64,000 nucleotides of DNA from Arcobacter roscoffensis. GTDB taxonomy: Bacteria; Campylobacterota; Campylobacteria; Campylobacterales; Arcobacteraceae. Location of the stretch: assembly GCF_024267655.1 (NCBI RefSeq), contig NZ_CP100595.1, positions 2,046,001 to 2,110,000 of the forward strand, in the 5' to 3' direction. Under the pieces are notes generated by a model. That model was not told the DNA's origin, ran no database searches, and worked only from the letters and a program-made list of their open reading frames with translations. The translations under genes and the position numbers were made by a program. Shown here one piece after another: positions 1-7,193 of this stretch (its first letter is position 1; each line of letters begins with the position of its first letter).

Positions 1-156
1 GCATAAATAGTTTTGCACTATAATTAGAAGTGTTATTCATATAAAGTATTCCTTATAGTTTTAGCAGTTGAAAACTAGGATTATTTATAATAAATAATAA
101 TCTTTGAGTTTCTCGTGTATTAGATATATTATAGTGAAAAAATTCTATTTATAGTA

Positions 157-504
157 TTATTCACCATTCAAAACTGACATTACTGTAGCTCTACTTGTTT
201 TAAGTTCACTTGTTATCTTTGATATATTTATATCTCCACTTGAAGTATAATATTCTTCATCATCTAGCATACGTAAAATCACATCTTTTTTTTCAAGTAC
301 TTGTTGTGATGTTGACTTTTTTTGAAAAGTGAAATCCTCTTCACTCATAGTTTCTAAGGCTTCTAAATCTCTTTTTATAGTAGGTACTGTAACCTTTAAC
401 TCTTTTGCTAAATCTTTTGGCTCTTCAATTCCTCTATTTATAAGCTCACGCAAAGCTATTCTTCTTGTTTTTATTTTTCTTCTTCTATGATATGAAATCT
501 TCAT
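157..504 (-). CDS. Small DNA-binding protein with two HTH-like segments
   Basis: A 115-residue basic protein that I do not recognise as a named family. The N-terminus is rich in Arg and Lys (RRRKIKTRR). Residues about 27-50 (PKDLAKELKVTVPTIKRDLE) read as a classic helix-turn-helix of the kind found in DeoR/replication-initiator-like regulators. A second, weaker HTH-like segment lies at the C-terminus (ISKITSELKTSRATVMSVL). No enzymatic motif or membrane segment is visible. It is transcribed divergently from the djlA-like gene, so both may share the 111-bp spacer as control region. The role as a transcription factor is inferred from the HTH only. Confidence 0.7.
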   Translation of the reverse strand: MKISYHRRRKIKTRRIALRELINRGIEEPKDLAKELKVTVPTIKRDLEALETMSEEDFTFQKKSTSQQVLEKKDVILRMLDDEEYYTSSGDINISKITSELKTSRATVMSVLNGE

Positions 505-615
505 TTTTCTTTATTCCATAAGTTTTTTTCTATTATATCATCAAAAATAAACAGCAAAATTAAAAAAATAAGGTTAAGAAGATATAATTTTATAAACATA
601 ACTACGGACGGATAA

Positions 616-1422
616 ATGAACTTAAAAAAATGGATATTCATAGCAGTACTTTTAGTGATATTTTACTATGCCTTTATTGTTAATTTTTTTATTACTCTTT
701 CAATTATTGCTTCTTTATATGTGGCATTTAGAGTATATAAAATTTATGCAAGAAAAAAGCTAAATAAACTATCAGCTTCAAAAGAGGTATTTAGAGCAAG
801 TGAACTTGGACACTTTATAGCACTTGTAGCAAAAGTTGCAAAGGCAGATGGAAGAGTTGATGAACTTGAAGCGCAACTAATCAGTATGATGTTTGATGAT
901 ATAACAAAAGTTTTTGATGAAAAAGACAAAACAAGAGCTATCATGAAAGAAATCTTCAATGAAGAAAAACAAAAAGAAGATGATACAAAAGAGATAGCAC
1001 AATCTTTAAATCAGTTGTTAGGTAAAGGTTTACATAAAAGAAAACAATTTGTAGGTTTTTTGATTCAACTTGCCTTTATAGATAATGGAATAAGTAAAGA
1101 TGAAGATAAAGTCTTAAGAATCATCACAAATGAACTTGGAATTTCAACAGAAATATATGAATCTATCATAAGAAACTTTGAAAATAAGATGAAAAATAAA
1201 CAGCAAACTATGAATCCGCAAGAAGCCTATAAAATTTTAGGTGTAAGTGAAAGTGATGATATGAATACAATCAAAAAAGCTTATAGAAAACTAATAAGAG
1301 AATACCATCCAGATATAATAAGTTCACAAAATAAAGATGAAGCTTACATAGAAGAAGCTACAGCAAAAACTCAAGAAATAAACCAAGCATATCAACTTAT
1401 AAAAGACTTAAAAGGGAAATAA
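616..1422 (+). CDS. DjlA-like membrane-anchored J-domain co-chaperone
   Basis: A 268-residue protein with a hydrophobic N-terminus (about residues 5-42, one or two membrane passes), a helical TerB-like middle (about 55-190, beginning ASELGHFIALVAKVAKADGR) and a C-terminal J domain (about 200-268) that retains the HPD tripeptide at H231-P232-D233. This order, membrane anchor then TerB then J domain, is that of DjlA, which stimulates DnaK ATPase from the inner membrane. The start at 616 is followed at once by the hydrophobic segment. The stop codon lies inside an inverted repeat that probably ends transcription. The family assignment is firm; the specific client or stress is unknown. Confidence 0.85.
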   Translation: MNLKKWIFIAVLLVIFYYAFIVNFFITLSIIASLYVAFRVYKIYARKKLNKLSASKEVFRASELGHFIALVAKVAKADGRVDELEAQLISMMFDDITKVFDEKDKTRAIMKEIFNEEKQKEDDTKEIAQSLNQLLGKGLHKRKQFVGFLIQLAFIDNGISKDEDKVLRIITNELGISTEIYESIIRNFENKMKNKQQTMNPQEAYKILGVSESDDMNTIKKAYRKLIREYHPDIISSQNKDEAYIEEATAKTQEINQAYQLIKDLKGK

Positions 1423-1434
1423 ACTCCCTTTTAA
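1408..1434. terminator. Inverted repeat between convergent genes
   Basis: A perfect 10-bp stem, TTAAAAGGGA / TCCCTTTTAA, with a 7-base spacer, overlaps the stop of the djlA-like gene and the end of the convergent gene at 1431. It is placed to serve both strands. There is no long T run after the stem beyond the stem's own Ts, so strength is uncertain. Confidence 0.55.
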
Positions 1435-1901
1435 ACAACTATATATTTGCAGTTGTAAGAATCATTAGATAGTATTTTCATTGCAGATTTATGCAATACA
1501 GCAGGATAAACTATCGCATATCTAAACTCTACTTCTTTATCATCTAAATCATTTGTTTTAATATAATTCTTTGCATCATTAATAAAATCTTTTATATCTT
1601 CTGCTAAGATTGATTTTGATTCATTTGCATTATTACATTTTATAAGTAGTATTTTATTGGCTTTGAAACAGTATACATCTAGCCCTTGTTCTTTATCATA
1701 TGAAATCTCATACCCTAAATCTTCGTATTTTTTACCTACACGAGATTGTAAACTTAAACCTTGTTTTTCATGTTCTTCACTAATTTTAATTCTTCGTTTT
1801 TTGTCTTTTGAATTTAGTAACTTTCTAAATAGTATAATACCAATAATTATCGGTATTATGTGCCAGATTTTTAAAAAAGATGCGATTACCATATCAAGCA
1901 T
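1431..1901 (-). CDS. Membrane-anchored protein with restriction-endonuclease-like fold
   Basis: A 156-residue protein with one N-terminal membrane segment (about residues 5-28), a charged linker, and a C-terminal domain starting near residue 55. The run GKKYEDLGYEISYDKEQGLD followed by ILLIKCN has the spacing of the Mrr/PD-(D/E)XK nuclease core (Asp of GLD, then x-K of LIKC), but the acidic residue normally two before the Lys is replaced by Ile. Activity is therefore doubtful. The preceding gene ends only 15 bases upstream, so the two are probably co-transcribed. It could be an inactive nuclease-fold scaffold; no function is assigned. Confidence 0.6.
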   Translation of the reverse strand: MLDMVIASFLKIWHIIPIIIGIILFRKLLNSKDKKRRIKISEEHEKQGLSLQSRVGKKYEDLGYEISYDKEQGLDVYCFKANKILLIKCNNANESKSILAEDIKDFINDAKNYIKTNDLDDKEVEFRYAIVYPAVLHKSAMKILSNDSYNCKYIVV

Positions 1902-1916
1902 TTTATTTCTCTTTTA

Positions 1917-2054
1917 TTATTCTTGTGATTCAGTAGAATCTTCAGGATCTTTGTTTTCTTTTGCAGCTTGTTTCTTAAGACGTTTTTCTTCTTTTTTCTT
2001 TTGTTTTTCTATCTCTCGAGCTCTTTTTTCGTAGTTGTAGTTTGGTTTAGCCAT
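1917..2054 (-). CDS. Small conserved basic/acidic protein, 45 residues
   Basis: A short reading frame starting MAKPNYNYEKRAREIEKQKK and ending in an acidic tail (DPEDSTESQE). The AKPNYxYEKRxRE start resembles a small protein I have seen annotated as hypothetical in many Proteobacteria. It is almost wholly charged and probably helical or disordered, with a Lys/Glu-rich middle that could contact nucleic acid or ribosomes; that is a guess. The start codon follows AAAGGAAATAA, a good ribosome binding site. It sits 15 bases upstream of the nuclease-fold membrane protein, apparently in one transcript. No function is known to me. Confidence 0.75.
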   Translation of the reverse strand: MAKPNYNYEKRAREIEKQKKKEEKRLKKQAAKENKDPEDSTESQE

Positions 2055-2204
2055 TTATTTCCTTTTTTCTATTTAATAAATAGAACAATTAATAATCTCT
2101 AATAAAAGGAATATACCAAATGCCCTAAAAACTAATGTTTTCGCGTTATTACTGAGTATAACAAAGTTTTTAATATTTCATCTTAATCAAAATACAATTT
2201 TTCT

Positions 2205-3152
2205 TTAATAGCCTTTTTTTTCATCTACAAAGCTTGGATTTATTCCCTTATCATAATACTCACAGATATGCTTAGCAGCTATTTTTGAAGCACTTCTCAT
2301 ATTTGTAGGAGCTGAAATATGAGGTAAGACTGTAATATTTTCATTTTCCCATAAAGCAGAGTCTTTATGCAGTGGTTCCTCGTGAAATACATCTAAAACA
2401 GCATGAGACAATTCAGCTTTTTCAATTTTTTCAAGTAAATAATCGTAATCAATAATTGCACCTCTTGCAAAGTTGATAAGACTAGCACTTGATTTAAGTA
2501 AATCTAGTTTTTCTTTATTTAATAAGTTCTTTGTTTCACTTGTAAGAGGTAATAAACAAACTACTATATCAGCACTTTTCAAAGATTGCTTTAAACCCTC
2601 ATTTCCATGATAAATAGTAATACCATCAATATCTTTTTTAGTTCTAGCCCATCCAGATACACTAAAACCATTACTTTTAAGTTTTAAAGCACTTTTAAGA
2701 CCTAATTTACCTAAACCTAAAATCAAAATATTTTTCTCTTCAGGAAGTAATTCTAAGTGTTGTTTCCATAGTTTTTGGCTTTGTTGTTTTCTATATAAAG
2801 GCATATTTTTATGTAAGTATAAAGTCCATGCTAAAACTGATTGAGCCATAGTATCTGCTAGTATGGGGTCTGTCATACGAGCTATTTTAAAAGAAGCATT
2901 TGGAATGTCTAAAAGAAGTTTTTCAACTCCCGCCCAAAGACTTTGAACCCAAACTAAGTTTTTCATTTGAGCTATTTCTGAGGGCTTTGGGTTTGCTACT
3001 ATTGCAACTTGGGCATTTTGTATTTGAGTTTCTGATAAATCTTTAAAGGGTACTATTTTATACTCTATCATTTCTTTTTGTAAGTACTTTAACCATAGAG
3101 AAGTTGAAACTTCATCTATATCACTTACAAAAGGTATTACTTTTTTTATCAA
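2205..3152 (-). CDS. D-2-hydroxyacid dehydrogenase, GhrA-like
   Basis: A 315-residue NAD(P)-dependent dehydrogenase of the D-isomer 2-hydroxyacid family. The Rossmann motif is ILGLGKLGLKSALKLKSNGF near residue 145. The catalytic triad positions are visible as Arg in NFARGAIID, Glu in FHEEPL and His in LPHISAPT. The WVQSLWAGVEKLL stretch near residue 70 is typical of the glyoxylate/hydroxypyruvate reductase A subgroup, so reduction of glyoxylate or hydroxypyruvate in the cytoplasm is the likely reaction. It follows cheV by 8 bases and is probably translated from the same message; I see no functional link between the two. The exact substrate is not settled by sequence. Confidence 0.85.
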   Translation of the reverse strand: MIKKVIPFVSDIDEVSTSLWLKYLQKEMIEYKIVPFKDLSETQIQNAQVAIVANPKPSEIAQMKNLVWVQSLWAGVEKLLLDIPNASFKIARMTDPILADTMAQSVLAWTLYLHKNMPLYRKQQSQKLWKQHLELLPEEKNILILGLGKLGLKSALKLKSNGFSVSGWARTKKDIDGITIYHGNEGLKQSLKSADIVVCLLPLTSETKNLLNKEKLDLLKSSASLINFARGAIIDYDYLLEKIEKAELSHAVLDVFHEEPLHKDSALWENENITVLPHISAPTNMRSASKIAAKHICEYYDKGINPSFVDEKKGY

Positions 3153-3160
3153 AATTCACT

Positions 3161-4066
3161 CTATTCTAAATGGTTTTTGATAACAGTGTAAAGTCTATCA
3201 ATATCAGTTTTACCAACAAAACTATCAACACCTATTTGAGCCATTCTACTTTTTACTGCATTTGTTGTCATTGAAGAGTTTATTATCACTGGAATGTTTG
3301 AATATTTACTATTTTGTTTTATAAAAGAGGCAACCTCATAACCATCTGCACCAGGCATTTCAATATCGCTAATAATTACACCAACATCATCTAAATTAAT
3401 ATTTTCTACTCTGTTTATAAGTGATTTACCGTCATTGTATATTTCATAATTTGCTTTTATTTTTTCTAAGAAATCAATAATTACACTTCTAGCAATAGCT
3501 GAATCTTCTGCAACTAGTATCTTCTTTTTTGATTCTAATACAACATTTTCATACTTTTGTATTTCTTTTGTTACATTTTTTTCTAAACCAATATCTTGAA
3601 GAAGTTGCTCTGCATTAAAAACAGTACATAAAATAGGTTCTTTCTCAATATCTACATATGTTGTATTCGTAACTTTGGAAGTTCTCTCTTCTGAATATCT
3701 TAGTTCATTTGTAGCTTTCTCGATAATATTTACCATATCTTTTACTAATAAACCTACTTTTTTATTACTAAACTCACAATAAACAATAAGTTTATACTCA
3801 GAGATATCTCGGGCTTTATTTCCTAACCAAACATCTAAATTTACTAATGTTATAGGTTCACCTCTTATGGTTGCAATTCCTGCGATGACATCACTATCTG
3901 AGGGGGTATCATTTATAGAGACATCAGAAGTAATTATAAAAGCTTTTACTTTTGCAATATTTATAGCATATACGCTATCGTCACCTGTATAAAATACTGC
4001 AAATTGCTGAATAACATTTTTTAAAACTTTATTTCCATTTTTATTTTTATCTAATGAACTTAACAT
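3161..4066 (-). CDS. cheV: Chemotaxis coupling protein CheV
   Basis: A 301-residue protein with an N-terminal CheW-like domain (about 15-165; GIATIRGEPITLVNLDVWLG) and a C-terminal response-regulator receiver domain (about 180-301). The receiver retains the acidic pocket in KILVAEDSAIA and the phospho-acceptor Asp in VIISDIEMPGADGYE, then the conserved Ser/Thr and Lys. CheV couples chemoreceptors to CheA and may dampen signalling when phosphorylated. Campylobacterota commonly have several CheV paralogues. The first gene of a two-gene unit with the downstream hydroxyacid dehydrogenase. Length and domain order match the family. Confidence 0.95.
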   Translation of the reverse strand: MLSSLDKNKNGNKVLKNVIQQFAVFYTGDDSVYAINIAKVKAFIITSDVSINDTPSDSDVIAGIATIRGEPITLVNLDVWLGNKARDISEYKLIVYCEFSNKKVGLLVKDMVNIIEKATNELRYSEERTSKVTNTTYVDIEKEPILCTVFNAEQLLQDIGLEKNVTKEIQKYENVVLESKKKILVAEDSAIARSVIIDFLEKIKANYEIYNDGKSLINRVENINLDDVGVIISDIEMPGADGYEVASFIKQNSKYSNIPVIINSSMTTNAVKSRMAQIGVDSFVGKTDIDRLYTVIKNHLE

Positions 4067-4160
4067 GAAAACCCCTTTTTATTATCTTATACAAATATTA
4101 TATCGATTTTGACTTCAAGTTATTTTATTTAAAGAGTATATTTTATATTTTTCTTTTTTA

Positions 4161-4718
4161 TTAATTTAATGCATCATTAACATCAGGTAGACAAACAACT
4201 TCTGCAGGTAACAAATCATCAATATGAATATCACCAATTCGAACTCTAACTAATCTCAAAGTAGGAAAGCCAACAGCAGCAGTCATTTTTCTAACCTGAC
4301 GTTTTTTACCCTCGCATACCGTAATAGATACCCAACTAGTTGGACCATGTCTTGAATCACGAATATTACGTCCACGATTAGGCAAGTTAGGCTCACCTTT
4401 TAAAGCAAAGGATTTACAAGGAAGTGTTAGATACTTTTTCCCACTTACAGTAATCTCCACACCATTTTGTAGCTTCGATACTGCTTCTTCTGTAATCACT
4501 CCATCAACTTGAGCGTAATACTCTTTTTCTATAGATTTGTTTCTTACCTTATGACTTGTTACACCATCAGTTGTAAGTAATAGTAAGCCTTCTGAATCAT
4601 GGTCTAACCTACCAATAGCCATAGTTCCTTTGGGAAAGTCGTAAAAATCACCAAGTAGGCTTTTGTTTTTCATCTTTTCTTGAACAAACTGACTTAAACA
4701 GCCATGTGGTTTAAACAT
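4161..4718 (-). CDS. rluE: 23S rRNA pseudouridine synthase RluE-type
   Basis: A 185-residue RsuA-family pseudouridine synthase without an S4 domain, the RluE arrangement, which modifies 23S rRNA. The catalytic segment GRLDHDSEGLLLLTTDG (Asp in RLD) is intact, as are KEYYAQVDG, RHGPTSWVSITVCEGKKRQV and LVRVRIG. The first ATG at 4718 falls inside the motif that normally reads x-F-K-P-x-G-x-L-S-Q-F; the in-frame codons upstream (SKQEKKHYHFK) continue the expected N-terminus. They are preceded by AAGGA and a codon ATC at 4752-4754, so translation may begin there with a rare start codon, giving 197 residues. No canonical start exists upstream before the stop at 4758. Confidence 0.88.
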   Translation of the reverse strand: MFKPHGCLSQFVQEKMKNKSLLGDFYDFPKGTMAIGRLDHDSEGLLLLTTDGVTSHKVRNKSIEKEYYAQVDGVITEEAVSKLQNGVEITVSGKKYLTLPCKSFALKGEPNLPNRGRNIRDSRHGPTSWVSITVCEGKKRQVRKMTAAVGFPTLRLVRVRIGDIHIDDLLPAEVVCLPDVNDALN

Positions 4719-4909
4719 CTTAAAGTGATAGTGTTTTTTTTCTTGTTTTGAGATAGTTTATTCCTTAAGGTAGTTTTGTTGTTAATAAAAAATTGAATTT
4801 TTAATAGTTTTATTTTCTAATGATCTTTTTTGCTTCTTGTTTTGGTGCAGTCATAATTTACTCTAATCTTTGTCCATTAGATTTTGAATTATAATGGTTT
4901 ATAGAAATT

Positions 4910-4940
4910 GGAAACTCAACACCTGACCTATTTCAGGGGA
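4910..4940. repeat. Short repeat copy 1 beside toxin gene
   Basis: Begins GGAAACTCAACACCTGACC and continues TATTTCAGGGGA. It matches the copy at 5548-5575 in the same orientation, and part of it recurs inverted at 5511-5528. The copies enclose the toxin-antitoxin pair. This looks like a mobile-element boundary sequence; I recall similar GTCAGGT motifs near REP-associated transposases, but cannot confirm this. Confidence 0.55.
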
Positions 4941-4958
4941 GTGCTAATCATAAGCTTG

Positions 4959-5240
4959 TTATCTATGTTTAAAATCAACAACTGCAATAATTAGTTTATC
5001 ATCTTCGATAAGATAAAAAAGTCTATAATTTCCAATCCTATATCTATAATAACCTTCAAGATTATCTTTTAACTTTTTAATATTTGTTCCATAAAAAGGA
5101 TTTTCTCTAAGCTGAGGATAAACAAAGTTTACAATTTTTGAATATAGCTTTTTATCTATCTTTTTTTTAACTTTTTCAAAAGTTTTAGTTTCAGCAATTT
5201 GATACTTAGACAATTGTGTAATCACCATTTTTAAAGTCAT
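4959..5240 (-). CDS. RelE/ParE-family toxin
   Basis: A protein of up to 93 residues with the RelE/ParE pattern: two N-terminal helices (FEKVKKKIDKKLYSKIVNFV), then YPQLRENPFYGTNIKKLKDN, and the beta core YYRYRIGNYRLFYLIEDDKL ending IIAVVDFKHR. The Arg of YRYRIGNYR and the C-terminal HR are the usual candidates for RNA contact. The frame overlaps the antitoxin gene by 35 bases; the internal Met at 5228 is an equally good start. It probably cleaves mRNA on the ribosome (RelE) or targets gyrase (ParE); sequence alone does not decide. Cognate partner is the gene at 5206-5442. Confidence 0.88.
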   Translation of the reverse strand: MTLKMVITQLSKYQIAETKTFEKVKKKIDKKLYSKIVNFVYPQLRENPFYGTNIKKLKDNLEGYYRYRIGNYRLFYLIEDDKLIIAVVDFKHR

Positions 5241-5442
5241 CTAAACCATTCATTAGATTTTGAACTAGTTCTTTATCATCCATTATTTCAGCCATCTCAT
5301 CATTCTCTACAAATTGTGATGATGTTAAGTATTGTATTGTTGCAAACTCTATGAAATTTGAAAGATTTCTTTTTTGACCTTCAGCTGCAAGTTTTATCAT
5401 ATCATAAACTGAATCATCTACTCTCATAGTTACTGTTTTCAT
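5206..5442 (-). CDS. Ribbon-helix-helix antitoxin
   Basis: A 78-residue protein starting MKTVTMRVDDSVYDMIKLAA, a beta strand followed by two helices as in CopG/RelB-type ribbon-helix-helix antitoxins. The C-terminal half (EIMDDKELVQNLMNGLDDF) is acidic and would wrap the toxin. The gene lies upstream of and overlaps the toxin frame, the usual order for a type II module. A promoter is likely in the AT-rich 70 bases above 5442, where the antitoxin would autoregulate. Part of the accessory island between rluE and guaA. Confidence 0.88.
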   Translation of the reverse strand: MKTVTMRVDDSVYDMIKLAAEGQKRNLSNFIEFATIQYLTSSQFVENDEMAEIMDDKELVQNLMNGLDDFKNGDYTIV

Positions 5443-5510
5443 AGTATATCCTTTGAATATTTACTAATACTATTGTATTCAATTTTATTCAAATTGTCAA
5501 TTAAACTAAG

Positions 5511-5528
5511 GTGTTAGGTGTTGAATTG
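5511..5528. repeat. Inverted repeat copy 2 beside antitoxin gene
   Basis: GTGTTAGGTGTTGAATTG is the near reverse complement of the core of the copy at 4913-4926 (CTCAACACCTGAC). The toxin-antitoxin pair therefore lies between inverted ends about 614 bp apart, in addition to the direct repeats. Confidence 0.45.
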
Positions 5529-5539
5529 TGAATTTAGTT

Positions 5540-5647
5540 TTAAAAGTGGAAATTCATGACCTGACCCCTATTTTTCCTATTTTTATATTGCTCTTTTAAA
5601 ATTGAATTCTTTATTTCTTCATAATCTGAAGTTCTCCACATTGCCAT
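5540..5647 (-). CDS. Possible 35-residue peptide or gene remnant
   Basis: A frame starting MAMWRTSDYEEIKNSILKEQ, preceded by AGGAG nine bases upstream. It runs through the repeat copy at 5548-5575, which supplies its last residues. It follows directly after the boundary of the attC-like site at 5663-5799, where an integron cassette gene would be expected to start. It may be a genuine short cassette peptide or the 5' end of a gene cut short by the repeat. I do not recognise it. Confidence 0.3.
   Translation of the reverse strand: MAMWRTSDYEEIKNSILKEQYKNRKNRGQVMNFHF
5548..5575. repeat. Short repeat copy 3
   Basis: Begins GGAAATTCATGACCTGACC and continues CCTATTTTT; direct repeat of the copy at 4910-4940 (GGAAAxTCAxxACCTGACC shared, then TATTT). 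With copy 1 it encloses the toxin-antitoxin module. Confidence 0.55.
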
Positions 5648-5662
5648 TTACATTTGCTCCTA

Positions 5663-5799
5663 TATATAACGTCATAGTTGAAAAACAACGGTGGATTTAT
5701 ACAAGATTTATTTACTCTTTAATATATCTGACTTTATAGAGTAAATGCTTATAATTTTTGTAACGTAACCTTGTTTTTCTTCCAACGATTTGTTATATA
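5663..5799 (-). mobile_element. attC-like integron recombination site 1
   Basis: A 137-bp imperfect palindrome with attC architecture. The outer R boxes are perfect 8-bp complements (TATATAAC at 5663-5670, GTTATATA at 5792-5799). Unpaired spacers of 6 and 5 bases follow, then inner boxes (GTTG with AAAAACAACGG, pairing with CCTTGTTTTT and CAAC) that include a bulged base, as the extrahelical bases of attC do. Read on the minus strand it begins 3 bases after the stop of the nuclease-GHKL gene and ends in GTTATAT, the position of the G/TT crossover. Found by eye; no covariance model was run. Confidence 0.72.
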
Positions 5800-5802
5800 G
5801 TT

Positions 5803-7008
5803 TTATACGTGCTCTACTTTAATTCTATCTATAATACCATAGTGTTCTGCAAATCCTTCTATATAATTTTTAAAGAAAATATCTTGATTTCTTATTTTAA
5901 AAACTATATTACATGTTGTGTCATTCATAATTCTATTAATAATTTCAGCTTTATGACTAATTGCCATTTGACTTTCTATTACATCTATAACAAAGTCTTC
6001 ACATTCATTATTTTTAGATTTTTTTATAATTTCATCAATTAAAGTATTCCTAATTTCAAAATGAAATAGTTCATCTCCTTGAATCATTACTATACAATCC
6101 TCATTAATCAAATTTCTATTATTTTCAAATGTAATTATTAATTCATTTCTATTATCTTTATATTTGTATTCTAATGATAATTCCTTTATATTATTTTTTA
6201 TATGGTTTATGGTGTAACTACCTCCACCAGTTTTTTTTGATAATTCAATTAATGGATTAAATCTTTTACCATCATCAATGAATATAAAAGAATTTTGTTG
6301 TTTTATTATTTGTACATCATTTGCATAGCCATGTTTTTGTGCATTTAATAATAACTCTTGAAAAAGAAAATTTATATATTTCAATTCATTTGGAGATAAA
6401 CTATTATCATATTTTTTTAAAAAAATATTTATATTTTTTAATGAAGGTGGGCTAAAATTAGTTAAGTCAATATTTACAAATTTATTATTTGGAACTGTAT
6501 GTTGATGTATTTCATGTATTTGCAAAGCTTCTTGTATATTAAATATTGAAGAATATACCTTTTCTTGTTTTGCATAATTAATTAAAGTGCTTCCCTCTTT
6601 ATAGTCAATAACAATATTATTAAGTTTATATTGTTCAATAATACTTTTTTTCATTTTATTAAACCAAATAATCTCATCTTTGGTTAAATCTTTCGGTAAA
6701 CAGAGATACCATGCAGTTAAATTATAATCTTCATGTTCAATTGCACGAATAAGAGATTTTTTAATTTGTTGTTTTTGTGAATCATTTAAATTATTAAGAA
6801 AATATTTACATTGATAAATATCAATTGGATTAATGCCTAGGTCACCAATATAAATATCTATCCCTCCATCACCTTTATATCCTGCTTTAACCGTATGTGC
6901 ATTTTGATACTTTGATTCTAAAATTGACAAACATGACTTCTCGTAAAAATCTCTAGCTCCAACTTCACCATACATGCTTTTTAAATCATGAAAGTCTTTT
7001 TCTTCCAT
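5803..7008 (-). CDS. PD-(D/E)XK nuclease fused to GHKL ATPase
   Basis: A 401-residue protein I do not know as a described family. Residues 1 to about 150 form a restriction-endonuclease-like domain: GDGGID at 46-51 followed by IYQCK at 64-68, the D-x(n)-Q-x-K core of Mrr-type nucleases. Residues about 205-295 form a GHKL ATP-binding domain like anti-sigma-factor kinases: N-box FQELLLNAQKHG (216-227), IDDG (244-247), and GGG at 261-263. The last 100 residues (from about 300) are an alpha/beta segment, possibly STAS-like, not confidently assigned. There is no membrane segment. The gene sits alone between two attC-like sites, with 3 bases from its stop to one, so it appears to be a mobile cassette gene. 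A defence role is inferred, not shown. Confidence 0.82.
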   Translation of the reverse strand: MEEKDFHDLKSMYGEVGARDFYEKSCLSILESKYQNAHTVKAGYKGDGGIDIYIGDLGINPIDIYQCKYFLNNLNDSQKQQIKKSLIRAIEHEDYNLTAWYLCLPKDLTKDEIIWFNKMKKSIIEQYKLNNIVIDYKEGSTLINYAKQEKVYSSIFNIQEALQIHEIHQHTVPNNKFVNIDLTNFSPPSLKNINIFLKKYDNSLSPNELKYINFLFQELLLNAQKHGYANDVQIIKQQNSFIFIDDGKRFNPLIELSKKTGGGSYTINHIKNNIKELSLEYKYKDNRNELIITFENNRNLINEDCIVMIQGDELFHFEIRNTLIDEIIKKSKNNECEDFVIDVIESQMAISHKAEIINRIMNDTTCNIVFKIRNQDIFFKNYIEGFAEHYGIIDRIKVEHV

Positions 7009-7055
7009 ATTTTACTTCCTTTAAATTTAGGTATTTTAATATTTAAAAGTTCACT

Positions 7056-7192
7056 TATATAACGACTGAAGTGAGGGACGATGTAACCCTCAATCAGTTT
7101 GCTGATTTATTTTAAATAACCAATATATTCAAGCTAATTAATGCTTAAATATTCGCTGGGTTACTCGTTCCTCTCCTCTGTTTTGTTATGTA
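7056..7192 (-). mobile_element. attC-like integron recombination site 2
   Basis: A 137-bp imperfect palindrome, the same length and orientation as site 1. R boxes are TATATAAC (7056-7063) and GTTATGTA (7185-7192), complementary but for one G/T pair. Spacers are 6 and 5 bases. The inner arms (AGGGACGATGTAACCC near 7074-7089 and GGGTTACTCGTTCCT near 7158-7172) pair over about 15 bases with a bulge. Read on the minus strand, the site starts 1 base after the stop of the gene at 7194. The 160-180 bases between the two genes are therefore accounted for by this site. Confidence 0.75.
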
Positions 7193-7193
7193 T

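Noticed and set aside
4910-4965. Fourth attC-like site after the toxin gene (ACTCAAC and GTTATCTA)
   Set aside because: The half-sites are not complementary to each other and no inner boxes pair, so the toxin-antitoxin pair was not called a cassette.
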